DNA from: Amaurobius ferox
Taxonomy: Eukaryota; Arthropoda; Arachnida; Araneae; Amaurobiidae
Reading direction: 5' to 3'
NCBI GenBank assembly: GCA_951213105.1
Contig: OX578134.1
Location: forward strand, 143,947,880-144,011,879
DNA length: 64,000 bases
The notes under the pieces are model-generated. The model ran no database searches and had not been told where the DNA came from. It was given only the letters and a program-made list of their open reading frames with translations. Within the stretch, counting starts at the first letter, position 1. Each line of letters begins with the position of its first letter. Below, piece after piece: positions 50,698 to 63,480 of the stretch. Made by a program: the position numbers and the translations under genes.

Positions 50698-51168
50698 TCT
50701 GAGTCGTTTTACACATAAATATGAGACATTCGTACTAGAAATAAGTATATGTAGCAGAACATCCATATCCCCTGTCATCATTCTACTAAAAATTAAGAAC
50801 ATTATAGCAATTATGTTTTGTTAAGGTAGTATAATAATGCACTTGCATAGTAATTTGGTTAAGGGATTCTATAATACTCGAGTTTTATCCAGGAGTCGTG
50901 CAGTAATTAAGTGTATTTTCGGAATCGTATATCAAATACTTTGACACAGTTTCGTACGATAATTGTGTTTTATAGTATCGTACAACAGATACTTTTTATT
51001 AGAAAGTCGTATAATTGTTACGTTAAGTTAAACGATGATATAATAATTATGTATCGTTACATATTAATTATTGATTTTATATTTTATGTACAATTTACGG
51101 TTTCTCTGTTCATAGAGCAGTAAGCTATTTCGTCAACTTGAAGCACAGGCGAAATAGCTAGGTTTATA

Positions 51169-52506
51169 CACCCGTATTTATGAAAATTGCAACACCATGA
51201 ATGAATTGTCGGAGCTGATTAGAATTGCAGAGTAAATTCGGATGCCTAGGCTCATAGACGCCCTCTGACCTGTTGTACGAGGAGTTGTAAATAGGTGCCT
51301 GTGAAAGAGCCAACAAAGTATGGTATCGGTGTCCGCGAGTTGAAAACTATTCCGCTAGAGTCACTATACTTCGTTAACGTCAGAGGGCGTCTTCTGATCA
51401 AACTACAAAGTTCAGAAGGGGGAGTATAATCGGCCTGCGGGAAGGATGATATTCGTACCGGGATATTGCTGCCCCTACGCGCATAGTGATACGAGAGTAG
51501 TGCGAGTGTGGAAGCAGTGGACCGAGGAAAACCAGACAAGTCGAAAATCCGGCACTTGATCAAGCAATATTTCGATAACAAGAGGGGATAGACATATCAT
51601 CCGCACGGCGGTGACAAACCGTACAACTTTTTCTCGAGTGTTAGTTTAGCATTGGGACACTGCTACAGGTGTGGCATTGTCTACTTCTACGGTTCTAAGG
51701 CATCTGCTGCTCAAAGGACTGCATGCAAACATTCCTTTGCGGAGGATACCGTTGACCCTGAACCATCGACGCCTCAGGTTCCAATGGGTGGAGGAGTACA
51801 GACCATTGCGAGCGGATTGGCACCACCTCGTGTTTTTGGAGGAATCCTGCTACAACTTGGACTACAATGATGACGTCATACGCGTTAGATGGTATTGTTG
51901 TGAGCGACATTACTGCACGGACGTTGAGTTTAATCACTGCACGGACGTTAAGAGTTCAACAGCAACCGCTACATTAGGGATGTTTTTGAGGCCAATGCTG
52001 TATCCTTCCTTCAGCACACTCCAGGTTTTATATTCCAACAAGACAACGCCCGACCGCATGTTGCCCAGAATTTCCAAGCCTTATTCACTGTACATCAGAT
52101 ATCGCTTCTTCCTTGGCCTGTCTGTTCGCCAGATCGGTCACCGATTGAACATTGGGATATGATCACTCAGCGACTGGACCAGTACTGTTCAACAGCCGTC
52201 ACCGCCAATTAACTGTGGACTCGGATCGAAGAAGCCTAGCAGGTAATGTCCCAGGAACACATTCAAATTATCTTTGATTTGATGCCACGATAGTTAGAAG
52301 TTCTTATTGCCGCTAGGAACTGCTTCACAAAATACTGATTTTGTGCCATCAATGTGGTTGTATTAGTCTGAAACGGTAATCATTCATTTGTATCATGTGT
52401 ACATCATTTGTACCATATGTCAATCATCCATTAGTAATATGTGGTATAAATGTCATTCTAATCGGACCATTCCTTCATGGTGTTTCAATTTTCATAAACA
52501 CGAGTG
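51169..52506 (+). mobile_element. Tc1/mariner-family transposon with 33-bp inverted ends, dead
   Basis: Left end 51169-51201 begins CACCCGTATTTATGAAAATT and continues GCAACACCATGAA. Right end 52474-52506 is its inverted copy with three mismatches. TA precedes the left end; the right target site has mutated. The interior encodes a decayed transposase on the plus strand. Total length of 1,338 bp is normal for Tc1 elements. A 10-bp inverted repeat AGCTATTTCG/CGAAATAGCT (51123-51159) lies just outside the left end. Confidence 0.9.
51405..52338 (+). pseudogene. Tc1-like transposase pseudogene
   Basis: Homology runs from GSIIGLREG (about 51425, first helix-turn-helix) through YRDIAAPTRIVIRVV, then after frameshifts to a long clean block: GVALSTSTVLRHLLLKGL, PLRRIPLTLNHRRLRFQWVE, WHHLVFLEESCYNLDYNDD (the usual FSDES has become FLEES, so the first catalytic Asp is lost), then IFQQDNARPHVA (second catalytic Asp present), LLPWPVCSPDRSPIEHWD, and a C-terminus LEVLIAARNCFTKY before the stop at 52336-52338. 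Stops and frameshifts in the N-terminal third and near the C-terminus prevent expression. It is only distantly related to the copy at 7263-8318, whose terminal repeats differ. Confidence 0.88.
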
Positions 52507-53730
52507 AACAGTCAATATTTCTATTTTCTTTGAAACAATCAAAATGCAAATATCATTGGCACAAATACGTGTCGCCAAATGTGTCTGTGTCTGTCAGATA
52601 ATAGATGATTGCTTCATTACTTTAACTATATATAGCTTGACGACCCCAAATGACTGGTACTAATTTCAAATATGTTATGTAGTGATAGTTTGGTAAGTTT
52701 ATTTGAAGGCCGATATATCAAGAACGATTAAAGAGGTGAAATATACAAAATATTCCTGCATACATGCAGACTTTCACGAGGTTCTTTATAGACAGATTAT
52801 ATTATCCGAATTAATCAATCGTTTGGAATGGTTTAAGTGATTTGAAATATTTTAGATGTATGACATTTTAGTGTTTAGAGAATGTAATAGAGTTTGGAAT
52901 TTCACTCATTTCCAACACAATTACCCCGTTACCCGCGATCTCTTATAAAAATTAGTTCACATAACCTCGAAATAAAGAAAATAGTTCAAATATGTACAAA
53001 AGTTTATATAAGCTGCACTGAGCTACAATGACAGGTATTTAGTAAACTCTTGATATTTATTTCTGAAAAAAAAAATTATATGCACAATAAATAAGTATAG
53101 AGGTAAATAAGTTAGTGTAAAAACTATGCTTCATTTACTTGCTTTACGATAACTACAAATGCATTTTATCTAATTAAACTTTAAGGATATATTAAGTATA
53201 CCATATGTTAAATTAAAATATGTTTCATTTATTTTCAATCTTCAACTTTTCAAAAACTGAAACTCTTCTAAATCTAAACATGGCAAAGGAGGGTTAAGAT
53301 ATTTCTAGGCAAAGAATATTTTTATCCAAACTGCTAGAAAAAAATATGCCTGTTATACTTTCTACACGAAACTGTGCAGTATTGTTATATTCCATAAAAA
53401 TCTTTAAAATTTAGCTGACATATAGACTGTAGTACTGGTTAATGTTTATTTGTCAGGATGCCTGCTACAGTATCATTTATGTTTTGTAAACCATAGCTCT
53501 AATATTATTCATATTTACACTGTTATAAATGTCTTTTACTTTGTTTATTAACAAATTGTTATTGCGTGCACATGCAAACTAGTCTGCTTCTTTACCGTTT
53601 ATAGCAACCAAGTATTTAGTGCGCGTTCATATGTTGCTACAGCATAAGTGGAATGATAAATAAGTAAAAAACGCTTTAGTGCAAATGATAAGGTTAACTT
53701 GATCAACGTATTTAATCGCAAATAAAATAA
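52507..53730. other. No gene seen
   Basis: AT-rich DNA; nothing assigned. Confidence 0.6.
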
Positions 53731-54234
53731 GAATGCAGAATGCAGCTGTTTAGAAGATACACTGGATCTCTTTCGTCAGTGTCTGAGAACAACAAATCCG
53801 AAGTCAAAAATACGAAATGGGCACAAATAAAAGAAACTAGGGAGTTCATATATACAAATCCTGTATTATTTGTCCATCCGAGAGAACAGATTAAAAATCT
53901 TAATTAAGAATAGTCCAGTCAATCTAAAATGAAAAGTAACACACAATACTAATGTGGGCCTAAACGCTACAGAAATATCCCACGAAGACACGCCAAGTTC
54001 GAACAAGAATAAACGAGACCCAACAAGACGAAAAGTTAGGCAAAACAACACATAAGAGACCCAAATGCTAATAAAAAGAACACATATAAAGAAAATGGAA
54101 CATTTTAGGAAAGTTTGTTTTCTCAGTATTTTCCAAATAATGACATTAACATTTGTAAACTGAGGGGCAAATAGGCTAAAAGACGATACAAGACGATACA
54201 AGACGATAAAAATATAAAAGGAATGTTTAGACAA
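53731..54234 (-). other. Possible Penelope-like 3' end with a decayed hammerhead-like motif
   Basis: On the minus strand, AGACACTGACGAAAGAGATC (about 53765-53784) contains the variant hammerhead core CTGACGA. A weak hairpin and TAAAC follow, where GAAAC would be expected. Upstream is a 122-codon hydrophobic, T-rich frame (53866-54234) with no nuclease motif and a tandem 'acgatacaag' triplet at its start. The reading as a retroelement tail is tentative. Confidence 0.3.
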
Positions 54235-55319
54235 ATTGAGCTAGTATATTTATTAAAGAAATATTTGCACGTCCAAATAGTGGCGTTGTTTAGTTATTTC
54301 TCATTATAATACATAGGTATCTGGGAATATAAAGTTTTATACCTTTTTTTGTCTACAAATGAGATTAAAATGAAGTATCATATTGGCAATCGAGTGGATA
54401 TCTTTGGAACACAAAATGCGTAATAAAATTGAATGATGTGCATCTCTAGTTATTAACCAAGAGAAAATATAAAATACATATGCAATGGACTTATAAAAAT
54501 CATAATTGCGAATTTAAGATGTAAAGACTCACTTGGGTTGCTCCAAAATTAAATTTAATTAAAATTTAAATTATATAATAATTAGAAAGTTATGATACAA
54601 AGAAACGCTTTAGAATAATTTTAGCTTCATAAATACTGGTTTTAGTATACATACTCAAATGTTAAAGTTAATGCTTATGTTAATGGTTACAATAGTGAAA
54701 CATTAATTTATGAATTTTCTGAAAATTATGGATTTATACTTCTTATTTTGTCACATTCTAAAATGAATATAAATGTACAGATATTGCATAAAGAGCATGA
54801 TTTTGTCAAATGACTTCAGAAACATTAAAAAATGATGTCTGAATATTATACATTGGGATTACTAATGATGGTTTTAATGGAAATTACAAGAACTCTAATT
54901 ATTGCAAAAACTTTTTAAGAAATCATATTAGAATTAAAATGTCACGTAACTCTCTGAAATATAACAAATTGTCGATAAATCACCAAATCTGGAAACCTCA
55001 CTATGATTAAAAATATGGAGAACCTACACTGATGCAATATGAATGGCTGTAAAGTTGTTTTTCCATTTTGGTTCTCAAAACAACATCCAGTAAAGACATT
55101 TTATATGTCCGTAACAATATAATCATGTACCAGGTATAACTTTATTTTCAATTAGGAATTTACGATACTAGTTTGTAGTACAATACCAGTGCATGGACGT
55201 AAACAATATATGTGTCTCTAAGATAACTAGTAGCATACTAGCCGAATACCTGTTGAAAATCAACGGTCTCACAATATGTAACCTTTGAATAATGTAAAAT
55301 TTTTAATAATTCGCGTTTC
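54235..55319. other. No gene seen
   Basis: AT-rich DNA; nothing assigned. Confidence 0.6.
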
Positions 55320-57395
55320 ACATTTAGTCGGCAAAAATCGGATATTTTGGTGTGCAGAACCCCCTAAAAGAGAAAATATTGGGGAACTTAAATTGCGCAC
55401 TTCTTCCTTTCGAAATATCTGCACGTACACCAAATCTCTATCTCATTCCGAAGCATACTACTTTATCATTTCCCCTTTCGAACTCATTTCTGTGGAGCAC
55501 ATCTATAAATGAACATTTTTGGAAAATTCTGTTCGTTTTGGGTTTTTTATCAAATGATTAGCCCATATACCAGATACCATGGCTTTATCATATTTAAAAG
55601 GGAGAATGTCTCATTTATTCGGAAAATCGAACATATTTGTGTGTGACACCCCCTAAAGTAGCAAATATTGGAAATCTGAAATTTCACACATTCTTCCTTT
55701 CAAACTATCTACCCATACACCAAATTAGAACTCTCTATCTTATCGCTAAGTATTTTTTCTATCACTTCACCTTTCGAACGTTTTTCTGTGTAGCACGCCC
55801 TTAAATGGGCATTTTTGAAAAACCATATTCGTTTTGGGTTTTTTTTATCAGATGATTAGCCCATATACAAAATTTTAAGCTTTTATCACACTGTAAAGGA
55901 GATGTTTTTCATTAGTTCGCCAAATCGAATATTTTATTGAACGACACCCCCTACAATAGCAAATGTTGGAAAACCGAAATTGCACACTTTCCTCCTTTCC
56001 AACTATTTATCCGTACACTAAATTTGAAGTTTCTATCTCTTAGTTGCAGAATAAAGTTTGATGATCATTTAAACTCAATTATATTGTAATGACATTGTTT
56101 CAGAATGTAGATGCCCAGAATTTAAGCAAAAATAAAGCGGTTTTAGGACGGATACAACACTCAATATGAATTAAAAAGAACTTTAAAAATCACGATTTTG
56201 ACACAAGGTGGATGCTAAATTTTATTTTGAAGTGAGTCACATGATCTCTTCATGTAATATGGATGTGATTATTAGTACCCCAAACATGTTTTCCCTATTA
56301 CCTCACCTTCCGAACGTTTTTCTGTGTAGCACCCCTTAAATGAATATTTTTGAAAAACCGCATTCATCTTGGGATTTTTTATCAAATTATTAGCTTATAT
56401 ACAAAATTTCAAGCCTCCATTGTAAGGGAGACGTTTTTCTGTTGTTCGGACAATCGAATATATTAGTGACACCCTCTACAATAGCAAATGCTGAAAAGCT
56501 GAAATTGCACAATTTTTTCCTTTCCAACTATTTACCCATACATCAAATTTGAAGTCTCTCTCTCATTGCGAAGCATGCTTTTTCTATCATTTCACCTTTC
56601 GAATGTTTCTGTGTGGACCTACCACTCCTTTAATATACATTTCTGAAAAACTCAATTCTTCTTAGATTTTCTATCAGGTGATTTCTCCATATTCAAAATA
56701 TCAAGCCTCTATCACTTTTTAAAATGGGTGTTTCTCCTTTAGTCCGAAAATTGAACTTTTTTGTGTGCGTCATCCCCTAAAGTAGAAAATATTGAAAAAT
56801 TGAAATTGTACATTTTCTTACTTCCTAATTATCTACCAGTACACCAAATGGGAAATCTCTATCTCATCCCGAAGCATGTTTTTTTATCAATTAATTTTTC
56901 GAACATTTTTCTCTAATGCACTCCCTTAAACGAATATTTTTGAAACACTATATTCGTCTTGAGTGTTTGAATCAGATGATTATAGCCTATTTTCCAAATT
57001 TCAAGCCTCTATCAAATTTTAAAGTAGACCTTTCTCAATTTGTTCCGGAAATCAAACATTTTGGTGTGCGGCACCCCCTAAAAAAATATTGGAAATCTGA
57101 AACTGCACACTTTCGTCCCTTCGAACGTTTTACCCATACACCACATTTTAAGTCTGCACATTTTCGTAAAGCGTGCTTTTCTAATATTTCACTTTTCGAA
57201 CGTTTTGGTGTGGAGCACCCTCTCCTCAGAACATTTTCGAAAAATACGATTTTTCCAGGGGGTTTCATCGAACGATCGACCTATGTACCAGATTGCAAGT
57301 TTCTATCTATTCGGGAAGTGCATTATAAGAGCGTCACAGGCGGGCAGACATACAGACAGACGAACGGACACTTGGCAATTATCATATATAGGTAG
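55320..57395. repeat. Six-unit tandem array, unit about 297 bp, ending in a CAGA-rich tail
   Basis: Unit anchors (a Cys-like 'tcggaaaatcgaa.att' phrase followed by CACCCCCTAAA) fall at about 55329, 55619, 55916, 56443, 56742 and 57041. Spacing is 290, 297, 527, 299 and 299; the long gap reflects about 230 bp of foreign sequence near 56050-56290. Each unit also carries 'ccttTCgaac' and 'acaccaaattt' phrases. The array ends with CAGACATACAGACAGACGAA and GGCAATTATCATATATAGGT. Units are 70-85% alike by eye. A 159-codon frame crosses the last units (56916-57395), but since stops interrupt the same frame in the others it is not taken as coding. Confidence 0.85.
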
Positions 57396-58249
57396 ATGGA
57401 TCCTGCTTTTAAAAAATAATGAATATAAAACATTTTTGAGAATCGAAACATTTTGTAGCATAATGCAAAAAACTGCGAAAACTGTCATCTAAACACCAAT
57501 TTTCTTATAGAATAACATATTTTCTTTCTTTCTAGTTATTCGAATGAATAATATATAGACTAGGTTCATATTTTAGATAACATCATCAGTAGACCAATTT
57601 TATGCTTATTGTTGGTGCTTCAGCATAGTGTAAACGATGTATTTAATTGCAACCAGAAACTTGCTATGTACCACGATTGCAAACCTCGATGGAAATCGAC
57701 AAATTAATACCTTCCACATAACAGTCTTCAATTTTATATTATAGGACCCAACTAACATACCAAATGCCTTACTGGCTAAATGGTACGTCTGAAGTCATCG
57801 GTTCATTGGGCAGGTTGAAAAATTGGGAGATACAGTAAGTTTCTTACTGCCAATGCAGATGTAAGTTTTCCATACTAACGAGTACATAACACATACAAAA
57901 CCCGCTTATGGATTTAAAAAATGTAATCATCAATAGTCGTATATAATTTTAGTATTTAATATTGATCAGTTCACATATTAGTTATCAGTTCAATTATATT
58001 GATAATTTCATATATTAGTTATATATTAGACATTATTTCAGTTTTAAAATTGACAACTTTTGATTGTTAATCATTTTCCAAATATTTTGCTAACATTCTT
58101 TGAAAAATAAGTTAAAATGATAAAGTTAACAAAAATGTTGTCATACGTCGTTTTATTTAAATCTTAAAACAATTACACACCACACATAAAGCAATTAACA
58201 TAACACAAACACATACAGCGATTATTACATATATCTATGTGAATTACTT
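57396..58249. other. No gene seen
   Basis: AT-rich; 'catatattagttat' is repeated around 57975-58025. Confidence 0.55.
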
Positions 58250-59800
58250 TTGCAAAAGTATTTTAATTTAATTTTTTGTGGAACTGTTTCGAATAAATCA
58301 TTTCCACGACTTTTATTTGCATTAAAATTAAATCGTAACTATAAAATTTTAGGGAAATTCGATGTAAATGCTTTGATATAATACGAATTAATGAACTCTG
58401 CCCGAGTATACACACACAGAGATATTATTTAGAAAAAAAAATATTCATACTTTATATACGATCTGGGTAACTTTCAGTCCCACATTATGAAACTTAATGT
58501 TTTATCTATTAAATATGATTGTCATCTGCAAGAGGAATAGTTGCCAAATCATGCTATTAAATGTATCATTTATTCTAAAATTAGAGCAAATGATGCATAG
58601 TTTTATCATGATCGTATTTTTCAGTGTATTTGTAATTGTTGCTGAACCTATTGACCTAGAAAATTCAAGGTTAAGTCCAAAAAATCACGCCCCCCATAAA
58701 GCAATGACGTTACCCTCTTCTGGTCCTCTACTAAATGATTTAAAGATACTCCCATTTAGTGTATTTAAGTATCACTATTTGAGATTAAATGCGGTTAAAT
58801 TTAATTGCACATGAATAAAACATCTAAAGACTTCCATACCATTTAAATAGTAATATAACTAATTATTAATAATCAAAATCAACTTACCTTTTTAATTCTC
58901 ACATTTATCAGCAGTATACCAGACGCAATGTAGTCTATTTTAGATTTTTCTGCTACTCCCTGATTCAAACAAAATGTAAATGTATCACAAAAAATCAAGA
59001 TTGGAAGATTACTTGCCAAATCTATCTGTGCATGGCAAATATCCGATGACTACATCTTCCGCTATCAGCACTACCTCATGATCATTTTTTTTTATTTTTG
59101 GAATTTTTTTGATTAAAACGTGTCCATGGTTCCTATTTATACTAAAATAAAATTGTAAGTATCAAATTTTATAGAAATCATATGAATGGTTTTGATATAA
59201 AATGAGATTATAAATTGTGCACGATAGCAAACATGTGGTGAGAGATTATTCATGAAAATATGTTGTTCAAGTTCTATATAATATCTGGGTAATGCAATCT
59301 TCAAGATGTCATCAATGTCATCTGCAAGTCATTTATCAATGCCATCTACAAGATGGGTAATTGTTAATTGCAACGAAAAATAATATAAAATATATAATCT
59401 CTTTTTAAAACACAGCTACTGATGCCTGGTCATTATATTTTTATCAAGAAAGCGATTTTTAGTGTAATTAAGTATCATTATTAAAGATTAAATGCGCTTC
59501 ACTTTAATTGTGCATCAATAAAACTAACAACGGCCATACCATTTAATTAGTAATAAAACTAATTACTAATAATCATAATCAACACACCTTTATAATTATC
59601 ACATGCATACTAGACTCAAGGCAGTACACTGACGGCAATATTTTTCTGCTACTCCCTGATTCAAATAAAATGCAAATGCCATCTCAGAAAAGCATGATTG
59701 GCACATTTCTCGCCAAATCTATCTGTGCCTGACAGGTATCCGATTACTACATATTCTTCTATCTACACCACCTCATGATCATTTCCCAAGTTGATAATTA
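58250..59800. repeat. Diverged tandem duplication, unit about 700-820 bp
   Basis: Blocks at 58321 ('attaaaattaaatcgtaac') and 58868 ('aataatcaaaatcaac') recur at 59141 and 59568. The offset falls from 820 to 700 bp, so the first copy has about 120 bp extra near 58550-58680. 'tctgctactccctgattcaa' at about 58950 recurs at about 59645. The third block (CTCATGATCATTT) is also seen more weakly near 50320. Confidence 0.8.
58590..58669 (+). CDS. Candidate signal-peptide exon of a secreted peptide
   Basis: Two ATGs begin MMHSFIMIVFFSVFVIVAEP, a short hydrophobic core followed by small residues (IVA) and an acidic stretch EPIDLENSR, which has the look of a secretory signal peptide plus propeptide start. 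AAG|GTTAAGT at 58667-58676 fits a splice donor, which would make an 80-nt first coding exon ending in phase 2. Read through, the frame goes on to 58814. The exon falls in the segment that the other tandem copy lacks. No downstream exon or cysteine framework was found in the window, so no product class can be given; AT-rich DNA can imitate signal peptides by chance. Confidence 0.28.
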
Positions 59801-62146
59801 TTGCCTCTGAATATGCGCCTCGCGAATTGTGTCATTAACGTATGTAGTATATCGGCGGGCGAATAGATTTGCAACGATTCAAAAGCAGTAAAATGTATAA
59901 ACGTTCTTTTTCAAATTTGCAGAAGTTCAGAAAACTACTTTATTGTGTGCAAAATTTCTAAGTTAATCTCCTTTTTACGTCTATTAGATATCTAGGGATT
60001 CGCATGTTTATACTTTCAATATTTAATGGGGGGAGGGGTCGTATAAATGAAGTATTGCATTCGTTGTAATGGCCCTGTTTCCAGAAGAAATCATTTTTAT
60101 AAGAATAAAACCGCATTTACTATTATCCTATGCTAAATTAATTCATTTATGATGTGTTCCGTGTAAAATTAGATAAATGTTTAATAAAGTTCAGAAACAT
60201 TGTAATTAATACGTGTTTAATGTTCTTGCTGAAGCAGTTATTGCATTACAGTTTTGTGTCATGCTCATATAGGGTTATATAAGGTATAAAATAAACATAA
60301 AATGAACATTTATTTTCTTTTAAATAGTATAAAATATATTTTTGACTACTACTTTTTATATTATTGCAATAAAGTATTTAATATTGTATTATTTAAGTAA
60401 CATAGTTTAATTTCTTAGCTGTTCTATCTCTTCAGTAGAATATATTGATTGGGTAAGTTCAGGTAACAGCATAAGTACAGCTAATTTACTGTACTATCAG
60501 TTGTATATAAGATTTAACTTTTCAAAGAATGTATAAAATAAACAGGAAATAAACAATTTATATGAAATGGATCATAAAATTATCATTTCTATTTAAATAC
60601 CACTAGTTGATTTCTTTTAATAAATAACTTTTTAATTAAAGTATCATATTCAGTAATTTTAAATGTCTTATCTGTTTCATTTTATTAAACTAATATTTAT
60701 GCTGCAAGATCATTTTTCAATTGGATGTGGCGTCAATTATGCATAATTACGTTTGATAAGCATTAGAATTCAAGTAAGCAAACGGGGAGTGAAAGTACAC
60801 TCCTAGGGGAATGTAGATCCAACGGGAAATGATGATAGTTAAACTGTATACGCAAAAATATCTCATATGTAGGCATTGTTCGAAACAATTCTTTAATTTA
60901 TATTATTATCATATTAGTAAAATGCTTACATTGACATTAAGTGCTAAAGGCTCCCTGGTGTTAACGAAACTAATTCATTTTGAGAGCGGATTTCCATATC
61001 ACGTAGTTGTATAATCACTAAGTACAGCCTGTAAGCCGTGTTTCATGCAAATTATTATTTGTATTAAATGGACTTTGTTTGCCTTTCCCGAGTTTCTAAA
61101 TTCAGACGACGTTAGAAATGCAGAGTGTTGGGGGAAAAGGTTGCAAATCGACATCTAAGAAGGTATAACTTACGTGCTAGCAAAATTTTATATCATATAA
61201 TTAAGTAGTCGATATCACTGGGCTTATGGTCAACCGAAATAAGCAGTTAAAATGGACTTGGAATACGTCAGTTTCTTTAAAATATCCATCGTTGTGTTTT
61301 GTCTCCCCTATGTTGTTCTCAAAAAATGAATGTGTGAATTTTTTTATAAATAATTTCGCGCTTAAATAGTATAAATATCTTCAAGACGAGATGCAGTTGA
61401 TAATTATCTGTTTTGCGATTCCTTAAACATTTTTGGTTCGATTGTCAAAATTTTTCAGTGCTAATAGCTAGTGTACCAAAGCTATCCACCCTGTTGAGTG
61501 CAAAAGTTTTCCACGATGTGAATAAACATTAGTTTACTCAGAGAATCTTTTAGAATATTTTTCTCAAATTGGATTGTCACCAGCTACACATTTAAAGGTT
61601 TAAAAATGATTTTAGCCTTGAAAAATAATATAGTTAATACAAAATAAAAGAATGGATTCTTAAAGAACACCGACATATGTTAAGTGCATTTTACTCGTAT
61701 TTCGATTGTCTAAATGTATCAACTGACTGAACATTTACATAAAATTCACCTTCGCCTAAGTTCTCAAATGTCAAATTACATAATTTTTATATAGTTACAG
61801 AACCCACTTGAAGAATTATTCGAAGTAGGCTATTGCAGTTTCTTGTATCCCGAGATTAATTTTGTTAAAATTTATTTATTTATTTTTGTGAAAAGTCAGC
61901 TAGATGGTAGGACTCAGTATGTCAGCACCTAGTTTGCAAAATTGTAGCTTATAGAAAGTTTCTTGGTGTCATTCCAGATATCGTCAACTCCACATAAGCT
62001 AGTCTACTGTCAGCTCTACACTAGATAATTTATTGGCAGTTACACACATGAAACATTTGATAATTACTTAAAAACTGCCTTTACATTATATCATGTGATA
62101 AATAATGTGATAAAAAATAAACATGTGCTAGAATTTTGTCCCCATG
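59801..62146. other. No gene seen
   Basis: AT-rich. GGGGAGTG..CACTCCT near 60785-60805 could form a small stem. Nothing else assigned. Confidence 0.55.
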
Positions 62147-63003
62147 AATAAAAATCTGATGTCAGCAGTATGACTTTCCCTGCAGATTTAAATTCATTTT
62201 GGAATTTTTACTTTCCCTTCAATACATGGTAATGTATAGGGAAAGTATCGGAATCATGTCGAAAATCGCAACTCGAGTTTTCGACGGATCTACACGTTTC
62301 GAGGCTTCTAGAATATGAAAAAACTATTTTTAGCTTGACGTCTGTGTGTGTGTGTCTGTCTTTTCAATGCATGTATCCACTTTAACTAAAAAAACTAATG
62401 GACCGAATTTCATAAAATTGGGTAGGTTAGTCATTTGGGTGAGACCCTGGTACTGATTAGTTTTTGGTAGGATTCGTCAAAACAGAACCTGCCTTTTTTG
62501 CGAAATGACCCGTAAACATTTCATGTATCCACTCTAGCTAAAATACTAACTGACCAAATTTCAGAAAAATTGGAAGATAAGTTATTTACAGGATACTCTG
62601 GTGCTGATTAGAAATTGGTACGATTCGGAAAAGCTCAACCTGCCTTTTTTTACGAAATGGTTCGCCAAAATCGCCAAAATCTTAAAAGAAAACTAAGTAG
62701 TGTATACTCAAATGTATCAATTAAATTTTTGTTTTATACTCAATTTTTACGAGGAAAAAATATAACACATTCCATTATACTTTAGGACTAACCGTTCTTA
62801 AGATATTTGCGATTTCTTGCATTTTCATTATGCAGGTTTCGGGAAAATGTCCAATTACCAAATAAAAACAAAAATTGAATTAAAAATGTAAATTTAGTGT
62901 TATTTGGTGCAATTAAACTCAATCTAATGAATTATTACCGAAATAAAGAAAATATTAATTTGAGCAGACAGGGAAAGTCATTGCAGTCCATATCAGATTT
63001 TCA
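62147..63003 (+). mobile_element. Microsatellite-centred repeat element (copy A) with inverted ends
   Basis: Ends AAAAATCTGATGTCAGCAGT (62147) and, inverted, CAGTCCATATCAGATTTT (about 62984-63001) match. Order inside: hairpin ACTTTCCCTTCAATACATGG/TAATGTATAGGGAAAGT (62209-62248), ATGTCGAAAATCGCAACTCG, 'gttttcgacggatctacacg', a TG/CTGT run (62342-62362), then two roughly 150-bp units starting 'gtatccactctaactaaa' and 'gtatccactctagctaaa', each with 'aaatttca.aaaattgg' and 'tacgattcg'. No coding frame. Confidence 0.7.
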
Positions 63004-63480
63004 CTTTCCCTGCAATACACGGGAAAGTTTTGGAATCATACCGAGAATCGCAACTCGAGTTTTCGACGAAACTACACGTTTCGGGAACTCTACAATACCG
63101 TTAAAACTCTAGATAAAACCGGTTTTAGTGTGTCGTCTGTGTGTATGTCTGTCTGTCTGTGCAGATTTTGTATCCACTCTAACTAAAAAACTAATTGGCC
63201 GAATTTCATAAAATTTGGTAGGTAAGTCACTTGTCGGCGAATCTGGTGCTAATTAGTTATGGGTACGATTCGGGATAAAAGAACCTGCCTTTTTAGCGAA
63301 ATGGCATGCCAAATTTGCTGTATCCACTCTAGCTAAAAAAAAACTAATGAACCGAATTTCACAAAATTCGGCAGATAAGTCGCTTGTGGGTCATCCTGGT
63401 GCTGATTATATTGCGGAACGATTTGGAAAAAAATGACCTTCTTTTTTTGCAAAATGGCTCGCAAAAATCGTCAAAATCTA
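63004..63480 (+). mobile_element. Microsatellite-centred repeat element (copy B), truncated
   Basis: Starts directly after copy A with CACTTTCCCTGCAATACACG, then the GCAACTCGAGTTTTCGACGA phrase, CTGT run (63130-63160) and both internal units, and stops abruptly at 'gtcaaaatcta' where the duplicated segment begins. A and B are in head-to-tail tandem. Confidence 0.7.

Noticed and set aside
53866..54234. 122-codon hydrophobic minus-strand frame as a membrane protein
   Set aside because: T-rich reading with no recognisable topology or family, next to a possible retroelement tail; likely chance.
56916..57395. 159-codon frame at the end of the 297-bp array
   Set aside because: Other units of the array do not keep the frame open; the reading is a by-product of the repeat.
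57585..57605. CTGATGA on the minus strand
   Set aside because: No GAAA and no helix II within reach.
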